34,401 bases of DNA from Clostridia bacterium. Its GTDB lineage: Bacteria > Bacillota > Clostridia > Lachnospirales > Lachnospiraceae. Location: the NCBI GenBank assembly GCA_009929525.1, contig SAAH01000036.1, positions 1 to 34,401 of the forward strand, in the 5' to 3' direction. Shown in pieces: positions 7,294 to 14,523 of this stretch; the stretch's first letter is position 1, and each line of letters opens with the position of its first letter. A program made the position numbers and the translations under genes. A model generated the notes under the pieces. That model was not told where the DNA came from. It worked only from the letters and a program-made list of their open reading frames with translations, and made no database searches.

Positions 7294-8607
7294 ATGAAGT
7301 TTTTAATGATTTACCTGCTGCTGATCAATTTTGTCGGCATGGCTGCATTCGGTATAGACAAATATAAAGCGGTCCATAAAAAATGGCGTATCCGCGAATC
7401 TGTTCTTTTCCTGTTTGCTTTTCTAGGCGGCGGCATCGGTTGTCTGGCTGGTATGTATCTTTTCCGCCACAAAACAAAACACCGGATATTTACTATTGGT
7501 ATACCTGTCATACTAGTGATCGAATTGATCCTTGGATGTGCAGCTTACCTCTATTTTGACAAAAAAGCTCCCTACCAACAGGATCCAAAAAAACTGGTCC
7601 AGCATGAACTTTCTTTATTAAAGACCCAGGATTCTGATACATTGGAAAAATACATATCTTATCAGGATGTATTTCCTTCGGAGGTCACTGACAAAACGAT
7701 TCCTGATGATATCGAATCTATATTTTTTAACTTTTTCAAATCGTTTTCTTATAAGATCACTGATGTCACTGAAAATGATGACACTGCACAGGTATCCGTA
7801 TCTTTGACCACGCTCAATGGGCAGGAGCTTGCCCGGGAATATTCAAAACAGACTTTGATCAAGCAGATTCAAATTTCTGCAAATCCTACGAATGTTGATT
7901 ATTCTCTGGAAGATTGCTATCTCCTGCTTGGCACGATTCTGAATGACAATACATTAGAAACCGAAACAAATGAATATACTATTTCCCTTTCCTGTAAAGA
8001 TAAAATTTGGTCCATTGATTCACCTACGGACCTTGAATCTGCTTTGACTGGTAACTTTGCTTATTATGTATCTGATGTAAATCTATTCAGCCCGTCCGAA
8101 ATAGTTTCTATCCATCTTGATACTTTGAAGAATTTTGATTCCGAGCAGCTAAACCGATATCTTGCTTTGGATAGTTTATTTTCCGGTGATGAGGAATATA
8201 AAAGAAAGATTTCAAAAGCTCTTGCTTCCCAGCTTCTCACCGCTCTTGATTATACGATCACTTCTGAGAATCTATCTTCGGATAGAACCACCGCCACAGT
8301 AGAAACAGAACTGACCAGTTGTGACTGCCATACGATGATGAGTCAGTATCAGGCAAAAGTCATGGAATATACAAACACTGCTCAGGCGCTGCAGGATGGT
8401 ATCTCCGGAAGACTGACCAAGGCAAATGATCTGCTTATCGAAAGCATCACTGATAATACTGCCACGATCACTACTCCCGTTACGATCCACCTTGAAAATG
8501 ACGGAAGCAACTGGAAGCTTGAGATGAGTGATGAAATGTCTGAAGCTTTGCTTGGCAATATCAGCGAAGCTGTCAATGAAGTTTCTCAACAGCTTGCAAG
8601 TGAATAA
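7294..8607 (+). CDS. DUF1294 membrane protein with duplicated extracytoplasmic domain
   Basis: A 437-residue protein. The first 85 residues match the DUF1294 family: short membrane helices at about 1-20, 36-56 and 66-86, with the family's basic cytoplasmic loop (DKYKAVHKKWRIRE, residues 22-35) and the GGGIGCLAGMYLFRHKT turn. The rest is soluble and contains two related units of about 155 residues (about 98-255 and 267-422). Each opens with a helix of the pattern HxLxxLKxxDSxxLxxY, followed by alternating strands, and closes with a W- or NW-containing strand, as in NTF2-like or DUF4878-type domains. DUF1294 proteins are normally about 90 residues, so this is a fusion. The start has CTGGAGGA upstream. 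The function is unknown for both halves. Confidence 0.8.
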   Translation: MKFLMIYLLLINFVGMAAFGIDKYKAVHKKWRIRESVLFLFAFLGGGIGCLAGMYLFRHKTKHRIFTIGIPVILVIELILGCAAYLYFDKKAPYQQDPKKLVQHELSLLKTQDSDTLEKYISYQDVFPSEVTDKTIPDDIESIFFNFFKSFSYKITDVTENDDTAQVSVSLTTLNGQELAREYSKQTLIKQIQISANPTNVDYSLEDCYLLLGTILNDNTLETETNEYTISLSCKDKIWSIDSPTDLESALTGNFAYYVSDVNLFSPSEIVSIHLDTLKNFDSEQLNRYLALDSLFSGDEEYKRKISKALASQLLTALDYTITSENLSSDRTTATVETELTSCDCHTMMSQYQAKVMEYTNTAQALQDGISGRLTKANDLLIESITDNTATITTPVTIHLENDGSNWKLEMSDEMSEALLGNISEAVNEVSQQLASE

Positions 8608-8610
8608 AGT

Positions 8611-8669
8611 AAAAATAAGCAATAAAAAACTGTCCCTAATATAAGGACAGTTTTTTATTGCTTATTTTT
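8611..8669. terminator. Bidirectional terminator with a 25-bp perfect stem
   Basis: A 25-nt arm at 8611-8635 is exactly complementary to 8645-8669 around a 9-nt loop. The arms carry GGACAG/CTGTCC at the loop side and A/T-rich runs that serve as T-tracts on either strand. It lies between the convergent DUF1294 gene and aspS, and it contains the aspS stop codon (8662-8664). Confidence 0.95.
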
Positions 8670-10455
8670 CTTCTTCTTTTTTAACAGCGATCCCCAGTTC
8701 ATCCAACTGTTTTTCATCTACCACATTTGGGGCCTCAGACATCAGACAAGATGCATCTTTTACCTTCGGGAAAGCGATAACGTCACGGATGCTGTCCTGT
8801 TTTGCCATGAGCATGACCAGACGATCCAGACCATAGGCAAGTCCTGCGTGAGGCGGAACTCCATACTTAAATGCGGTAAGAAGGAATCCAAACTGCTCGT
8901 GTGCCTGTTCTTTTGTGAATCCGAGAGATTCAAACATCTTCTCCTGGATATCATTCTGATGGATCCTGACACTTCCTCCACCGATTTCTGTTCCATTCAG
9001 CACGATGTCATATGCTTTCGCACGGACACGTCCCGGATCAGAATCGATATACTGAAGATCCTCCTCCATAGGCATGGTAAATGGATGATGCATAGCTTTG
9101 AATCTATTTTCCTCTTCTGACCACTCAAGAAGCGGGAACTGTGTGATCCATACAAATCTATATTCGTCATTATGAAGAAGTTCCATCTGACGTGCAAGCT
9201 CCAAACGGAGTGCTCCGAGAACATCCCATACAACTTTATTCTTATCCGCAGCAAACAACAGAAGGTCTCCTGCCTGTCCATCCATTGCTTTTACAAGAGC
9301 ATCCATCTCTTCCTCGCTCATGAACTTGGAGAAAGAAGATTTTACACTGCCATCCTCATGGATAGCCACATAAGCCAGACCCTTTGCACCATAATCTTTC
9401 GCATAGTCCACCAGCTTATCAATTTTCTTTCTTGGCATGCCGCCTTGTCCTTTTGCGTTGATACCGCGAACAGAACCGCCATTTTCCAGTGCATTTTTAA
9501 ATACAACAAATTCGCAGTTTTTCACAACCTCAGAGACGTCCTGAAGTTCCATACCAAATCTCAGGTCTGGTTTATCAGAGCCAAAACGATCCATAGCATC
9601 CTGCCATGTCATCCTCTGGATCGGAAGCTGTACATCCACATCCAAAACCTCTTTGAAGAGATATTTCAGCAGACGCTCATTTACATTCATAACATCATCT
9701 TCATCTACAAAAGAAAGCTCCATATCGATCTGTGTAAATTCCGGCTGACGGTCTGCACGAAGGTCTTCATCACGGAAGCAGCGCACGATCTGGATATAAC
9801 GATCATATCCTGAGCACATCAAAAGCTGTTTAAAAAGCTGTGGTGACTGAGGCAGTGCATAAAAATTACCTGGATGGATACGGCTTGGAACAAGATAATC
9901 CCTTGCTCCCTCCGGTGTGCTTTTGGTCAGCATAGGTGTCTCGATCTCAAGAAATCCTTCCTTTGCCATAAACTCGCGGGTAAGAGTAGATACCTGGGAA
10001 CGCATGATCAGGTTTCTCTGGATATCTGCTCTTCTAAGATCAAGGAATCTGTATTTTAAACGAAGTTCTTCTTTTGTCTTGCTGTTTTCTTCGATCGGGA
10101 ATGGCGGTGTCTCTGACTCAGACAGGATACGGAGTCCATTTGCACGTACTTCGATTTCTCCGGTCTTAAGATTTGTATTCACTGCTCCGGAACGAGCTTC
10201 CACTACTCCAGTAACTGCAATAACAAACTCACTTCTAAGTTTTGCTGCCTTCTCAAATCCTTCTTCATCTATGCTTCCATTTTCGAAGATCAGCTGCATG
10301 ATACCAGTACGGTCACGCAGATCCACGAATATGATACCACCTTTATTTCTGCTTTTCTGAATCCAGCCCATCAGTGTGACATTCTCACCAATATTGGCTG
10401 TAGAAACCTCAGTACAACGGTGGGTTCTTTTTAATCCCTTCATTGACTCTGCCAT
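8662..10455 (-). CDS. aspS: Aspartyl-tRNA synthetase
   Basis: A class IIb synthetase that charges tRNA(Asp) in the cytoplasm. The 597-residue length suits the bacterial type. It has an N-terminal OB-fold anticodon domain (about 10-110), motif 2 with FRDEDLRADRQPEFTQID (about 215-232), the bacterial GAD insertion (about 290-420), and motif 3 GLAYGLDRLVMLM near residue 530. I chose the ATG at 10455 because GGAGGAG lies just upstream; the longer frame starting at GTG 10470 would begin inside that ribosome binding site. It follows hisS after 31 nt, a common pair in Firmicutes. The last codons and stop lie inside the terminator stem. Asp-only versus Asp/Asn charging cannot be decided from sequence alone. 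Confidence 0.97.
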   Translation of the reverse strand: MAESMKGLKRTHRCTEVSTANIGENVTLMGWIQKSRNKGGIIFVDLRDRTGIMQLIFENGSIDEEGFEKAAKLRSEFVIAVTGVVEARSGAVNTNLKTGEIEVRANGLRILSESETPPFPIEENSKTKEELRLKYRFLDLRRADIQRNLIMRSQVSTLTREFMAKEGFLEIETPMLTKSTPEGARDYLVPSRIHPGNFYALPQSPQLFKQLLMCSGYDRYIQIVRCFRDEDLRADRQPEFTQIDMELSFVDEDDVMNVNERLLKYLFKEVLDVDVQLPIQRMTWQDAMDRFGSDKPDLRFGMELQDVSEVVKNCEFVVFKNALENGGSVRGINAKGQGGMPRKKIDKLVDYAKDYGAKGLAYVAIHEDGSVKSSFSKFMSEEEMDALVKAMDGQAGDLLLFAADKNKVVWDVLGALRLELARQMELLHNDEYRFVWITQFPLLEWSEEENRFKAMHHPFTMPMEEDLQYIDSDPGRVRAKAYDIVLNGTEIGGGSVRIHQNDIQEKMFESLGFTKEQAHEQFGFLLTAFKYGVPPHAGLAYGLDRLVMLMAKQDSIRDVIAFPKVKDASCLMSEAPNVVDEKQLDELGIAVKKEEEK

Positions 10456-10486
10456 TCTTTTCTCCTCCACTCGGTATATTCTATGA

Positions 10487-11737
10487 TTAATTATTGAAAA
10501 ATTCTACGATTTCCTCATATCCTTCTTCTTTTAACTGCTCTTTCTGGAACTTTTTGTTTTTCTTCATAACGGCGATGGTGACTCTTGAACCTTTTTTGCG
10601 TTCTTCATCTGCCATCTGGAGTACTTTCATCATGCCCTCTTTTGGCATATTCTTCTCGATCAAAAGGGCTTTGCTGACTTCACTACCCGGAACCTTGAAT
10701 CCTCTTTCCATAAGAAGCATGATGATTCTCTCAAATCCTATAGAAAATCCGCAGGCACAGGTGTCATTGCCTGTAAATTTGCCGATCATCTCGTCATAAC
10801 GACCGCCGCCGCCGACACTTCCGCCAAACTCATCCATAGAAATCTCAAAGATTGGACCTGTATAATAAGACATTCCACGAACAAGGGTAGGATCAAAGGC
10901 GATCTTAAAGTCTGCACTCTTCACCGCATCCACGCTGCTCATGATAAGTTCCAGTCCATCTGCATACTCTGCATCAAGTACACCGGAAAGTTTCTCTTTT
11001 ACATAACGAACGCCCTGCACATCACCAGTGATTTCTTCAAAAAGTGCCAGATACGTATCGATAGACTCTTTTGCAAATCCCTCTTTTTCCAGCTCTTCTC
11101 TAACGCCTTCCATACCGATCTTATCCATCTTATCAAGGATGATAAATACAGTATCGAAAGATTCCGGAGCAAATCCACTGTAAGCTGCCATAGCTTTTAA
11201 GATTCTTCTGTCATTGATACGGATCGTAAAGTTCTTAAAGTCAAGCTTTCCAAGCAATGTTGTAGTAGCCAGGATAAGTTCGATCTCTGCCAGGTTGGTA
11301 GGCTCTCCAAGGATATCGATATCACACTGCATGAACTGACGGAAACGTCCTCTTTGCGGGCGGTCTGCTCTCCATACATTACCCATCTGAAGTGCCTTAA
11401 ATGGTGTAGGGAGTTCATTTGCATGGTTTGAATAATATCTGGAAAGAGGTACGGTCAGATCATAACGAAGTCCGCCGTCCACCAGATCAGCTTCTTCTTT
11501 TGCTGTCTCAAGTTTCAGTTTCTCTCCTCTTTTTAAAATCTTAAAAATCAGCTTTTCGTTTTCTCCGCCCTGCTTACTGGACAGATTCTCGATGTGCTCT
11601 ACACATGGAGTTTCGATAGACGAAAATCCAAATGTTGTATAGGTTTCTTTTATAAGTCGGATCACATAGTCCCTCACAGCCATCTCTGCCGGCAGAACAT
11701 CTTTCATTCCTGTGACTGGTTTTTTCTTTAATGCCAT
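10487..11737 (-). CDS. hisS: Histidyl-tRNA synthetase
   Basis: A class II synthetase of 416 residues using the ATG at 11737, which is preceded by AAAGGAGAG. The longer frame from 11758 starts upstream of that site. Class II motif 2 is seen as GNVWRADRPQRGRFRQF (about 103-119) and the histidine-binding signature as LVRGMSYYTGPIFEI (about 257-271). The glycine-rich GGSVGGGGRYDEMIGKF follows, and a C-terminal anticodon-binding domain covers roughly 320-416. It lies between the HD-GYP gene (48 nt upstream) and aspS. There is no room for a T-box leader, so expression comes from the long operon promoter before apt. Confidence 0.97.
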   Translation of the reverse strand: MALKKKPVTGMKDVLPAEMAVRDYVIRLIKETYTTFGFSSIETPCVEHIENLSSKQGGENEKLIFKILKRGEKLKLETAKEEADLVDGGLRYDLTVPLSRYYSNHANELPTPFKALQMGNVWRADRPQRGRFRQFMQCDIDILGEPTNLAEIELILATTTLLGKLDFKNFTIRINDRRILKAMAAYSGFAPESFDTVFIILDKMDKIGMEGVREELEKEGFAKESIDTYLALFEEITGDVQGVRYVKEKLSGVLDAEYADGLELIMSSVDAVKSADFKIAFDPTLVRGMSYYTGPIFEISMDEFGGSVGGGGRYDEMIGKFTGNDTCACGFSIGFERIIMLLMERGFKVPGSEVSKALLIEKNMPKEGMMKVLQMADEERKKGSRVTIAVMKKNKKFQKEQLKEEGYEEIVEFFNN

Positions 11738-11785
11738 TTTTTTCTCTCCTTTATGCATATACCTTTATTTATGATCACCATGATT

Positions 11786-12367
11786 TTATGATGTTCCAAG
11801 CACTTCTTTTTCTACCTGATCATGGATCATCCGCTGAAATGCGAGAAAAATCCTCAGGTCAAAATCGTTGATGTCTTCAATCATAAGCTCTATCGCTGTT
11901 TTTTGATCAAATGACTTTCTATATGGACGATCAGAAGTCAATGCCGCGTATACGTCACACACCCGGATGATCCTGGCTCCCAAAGGAATCGCTTCCCCTA
12001 CCAGATTTTCCGGATATCCGCTTCCATCCATATTTTCGTGATGGTAAAGCACAGCTTCAAGAACCTCTTTATTATAACCGCGGCTCTTTAAGATGTCGTA
12101 ACTTGCCTGAGCGTGGAGCCTTACATAGTGGATTTCCTCCACGATCAGCCTCTCTTCATCATCTTCCATGTCTTCTGATACCTGTTCTTTTCCGATATCA
12201 TGAAGCATCCCTGCCACTGCCATATTGTAGCAATAATCCTCCGAAAGATCCAGCTCTTTGGAAAGCCCGTATGCCAGATTGCTGACACGCATACCATGAA
12301 CCAGCTGTTCTTTCAAACTATACTGCAACAGATGCTTCTGATTAATGTACTTTTCTGCTGTAGTCAC
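11786..12367 (-). CDS. HD-GYP domain phosphodiesterase-like protein
   Basis: A small protein that is nearly all HD-GYP domain. It shows the HDIGK metal motif, then HYVRLHAQASYDIL, then the diagnostic HHENMDGSGYP and the RIIRVCDVYAALTSDRPYR stretch. HD-GYP proteins typically hydrolyse cyclic di-GMP or related dinucleotides. I place the start at GTG 12367, 193 residues, because AGGAGGG sits 6 nt upstream. The ATG at 12415 gives 209 residues but has no good ribosome binding site and overlaps the end of hemZ by 11 nt. There is no receiver or sensor domain, unlike most HD-GYP proteins. It lies inside an operon for haem synthesis and tRNA charging, which is an odd place for nucleotide signalling. 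Confidence 0.85.
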   Translation of the reverse strand: MTTAEKYINQKHLLQYSLKEQLVHGMRVSNLAYGLSKELDLSEDYCYNMAVAGMLHDIGKEQVSEDMEDDEERLIVEEIHYVRLHAQASYDILKSRGYNKEVLEAVLYHHENMDGSGYPENLVGEAIPLGARIIRVCDVYAALTSDRPYRKSFDQKTAIELMIEDINDFDLRIFLAFQRMIHDQVEKEVLGTS

Positions 12368-12404
12368 ATCAAGCCCTCCTGTCTGTACTGTGCTCGATGG
12401 ATAC

Positions 12405-13895
12405 TTATCGGACATACGCTTCTATACCTGCCCTCTTTCTCTCCAGCATCTCATCTATCCTTTGAATATATTGAGTTACGTCTTTTACATTTTCCACCCG
12501 TTCAATCCGGGCACCATGATCAAAGACAAATTTTGTAGACGCACCTGCACCTGCTGCAAGGATCGTCTGTTTTTCTTCCATAATCAGTATATTGTATATT
12601 CCTGCTTTGTCAACCTCTGCATAGCCTACATTTTCAAAATTTCCAGCTATATTTTTCTGGCGATACAGATAATAAGGTCCCATACCCATCTTCATAGCTG
12701 ACTGCTCGGTCATCTCCATGATCTCACGGCTGTTATCAAAAGACATTTCCTCATACTGATCTTTAAACAGATTCAGACGGGTTGCCCGCTTAAGGGCAAG
12801 AGAATGAACGGTCAGACTTTCCGGATGGAGTTTTTCAACTTCCCTTAGAGTATGTGCTACCTCCTCTTTGCCTTCCCCCGGAAGTCCTATGATAAGATCC
12901 ATATTAATATTGGAAAATCCCATATTTCTTGCCATATGGAAAATCTCAATAGTATCTTCCACCGTATGCTTTCGCCCGATGATATCCAGAGTCTTCTGGT
13001 TCATCGTCTGGGGATTGACGGATATCCGGTCCACAGGAAATTTCCTGATGACTTGCAGCTTTTCAAAGGTAATGCTGTCTGGCCTTCCGGCTTCCACTGT
13101 ATACTCCTTTACCTCTGAAAAATCAAATGTATGTTGTATATGGGAGAGCAGCCGTTCCAGCTGGTCAGGTTCCAGTGTCGTTGGTGTCCCACCGCCGATA
13201 TACACTGTATTTAACTTTTTATCCCCCATCTGTTCATTGATAAAGGTAAGTTCCTTGCACAATGCATCCAGATACTCATCTACCTTTTTCACCCATCTTG
13301 AAAGAGGATGAGAACCAAACGAACAGTAAAGACAGATGCTTGGACAAAATGGTATGCCCACGTAGAGGCTGTATCCATTTTCGTAGTCAAAGCTCTCTAA
13401 TATGGCTTTTTCTCTGTTGGCTATCGATACCGCCAGCGATGTTTTTTCGTTGCTGACCCCGTAAGTATTTCGCATATGATCCGCTATATCTACATTCTTC
13501 CACCCATTTTCCAAAAGCTTCATTGGAATCTTCGTTGGACGGATGCCTGTGAGATTGCCCCATGGAAGTGTTATTCCTGTAATTTCACACAGCGAACCAT
13601 ATACCAGACGCTTAAGAACGTTCTTTGTTTCCTGGCGATTCTTCTCGTATTCGACTTCTGAACTTTTCTCCAGTACTTTACAGCCATCTTTGATCACTGT
13701 ATAGCGTATGGAGTCCGCTCCGTAACAAACCTGCATCAAAAGCTGGTATTCCCCGGTATGTTCCTCATCCGCATAGTACATCTGTACCTGACTTTTCGGA
13801 TAAAAGGCTCTCACCAGGGAATACACGTCATATTCAAAATCCTTTTTATTAAAACATATTCCTATATTAAGCAAAGGGATTGTACCTCTTTTCAT
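12405..13895 (-). CDS. hemZ: Oxygen-independent coproporphyrinogen III oxidase-like HemZ (radical SAM)
   Basis: A 496-residue radical SAM protein of the HemZ type. The cluster-binding cysteines lie in CPSICLYC (C184, C188, C191), followed by CSFGSHPLS. Further HemN-family motifs are NTVYIGGGTPTTL (about 250), YTVEAGRPDSIT (about 284) and the RISVNPQTMN block. It carries the N-terminal extension of about 170 residues that sets HemZ apart from HemN. The gene overlaps the upstream hydrolase gene by 29 nt if the ATG at 13895 is used. TTG at 13874 has an AGAGG about 9 nt upstream and would cut the overlap to 8 nt, so the start is uncertain. HemZ is usually annotated as coproporphyrinogen dehydrogenase, though some HemN relatives bind haem instead. 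Confidence 0.92.
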   Translation of the reverse strand: MKRGTIPLLNIGICFNKKDFEYDVYSLVRAFYPKSQVQMYYADEEHTGEYQLLMQVCYGADSIRYTVIKDGCKVLEKSSEVEYEKNRQETKNVLKRLVYGSLCEITGITLPWGNLTGIRPTKIPMKLLENGWKNVDIADHMRNTYGVSNEKTSLAVSIANREKAILESFDYENGYSLYVGIPFCPSICLYCSFGSHPLSRWVKKVDEYLDALCKELTFINEQMGDKKLNTVYIGGGTPTTLEPDQLERLLSHIQHTFDFSEVKEYTVEAGRPDSITFEKLQVIRKFPVDRISVNPQTMNQKTLDIIGRKHTVEDTIEIFHMARNMGFSNINMDLIIGLPGEGKEEVAHTLREVEKLHPESLTVHSLALKRATRLNLFKDQYEEMSFDNSREIMEMTEQSAMKMGMGPYYLYRQKNIAGNFENVGYAEVDKAGIYNILIMEEKQTILAAGAGASTKFVFDHGARIERVENVKDVTQYIQRIDEMLERKRAGIEAYVR

Positions 13896-14496
13896 ATGCT
13901 ATGGTAGTCTCTTCATTGTGTCCCGGAAAAACCCTTGTTTCCTCTGGAAGTTCTTTTAACAGCCGTGCTACGCTTTCTTTCATACTGGCTCCGCTGGATG
14001 TTGGAAAATCTGTCCTTCCCACACTGCCTGCAAAAAGTGTATCTCCGGAAAAGAGCACTTCTTCATCCTTGAGATAAAAGCAGCAGCTTCCCTGCGTATG
14101 GCCTGGTGTATGAAGTACTTCTATCTCGAATCCTGCCAGATTCAATTTTGCTTTATCAAGTACCCACTGATCAGCAAGGAGTACATAAGAACTTGCCCAG
14201 CTTGCGGAAAGATTGATTTCCGGATCCGTAAGCACCTTTTGTTCCCCTGCAAATGCGATGACTGGAACACCATAGATATCCCGCACATCATCGGCCGCCA
14301 TCATATGATCAAAATGTCCATGGGTAAGGAGGATGGCCACTGGCTTTCCCTCCATCTGCTGTACCTTGTTCTCTATAAGATCCGCCCGGTCTGCAGGATC
14401 GATGATGATCATCTCACTTGTCACTTTATTTTTCAAAAACCAGGTATTAGTACCTACCATCCCCAATACCATTTGTTCTACCACTGCCTGCTTCAT
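13867..14496 (-). CDS. Metallo-beta-lactamase fold hydrolase (glyoxalase II-like)
   Basis: A 209-residue protein of the metallo-beta-lactamase fold, hydroxyacylglutathione hydrolase-like branch. The metal ligands are visible: THGHFDH (H59, H61, D63, H64), TPGHTQGS (H133), FSGDTLF (D152) and PGHNEET (H193). It binds two metal ions in the cytoplasm and hydrolyses a thioester-like substrate, though the true substrate of this clostridial group is unknown and glutathione is not expected. The ATG has AAGGAG upstream. It sits between rel and hemZ in the operon, a typical Firmicutes position. Confidence 0.92.
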   Translation of the reverse strand: MKQAVVEQMVLGMVGTNTWFLKNKVTSEMIIIDPADRADLIENKVQQMEGKPVAILLTHGHFDHMMAADDVRDIYGVPVIAFAGEQKVLTDPEINLSASWASSYVLLADQWVLDKAKLNLAGFEIEVLHTPGHTQGSCCFYLKDEEVLFSGDTLFAGSVGRTDFPTSSGASMKESVARLLKELPEETRVFPGHNEETTIAYEKRYNPFA

Positions 14497-14523
14497 AGCC
14501 GCCGCTCCTTATAAACTCTTATA

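Noticed and set aside
11738-11785. T-box leader before hisS
   Set aside because: Only 48 nt separate the HD-GYP stop from hisS, far too short, and no specifier or antiterminator elements are visible.
13867-13895. Frameshift or error at the hydrolase-hemZ overlap
   Set aside because: Both proteins are complete; the 29-nt overlap is explained by a possible downstream TTG start of hemZ.
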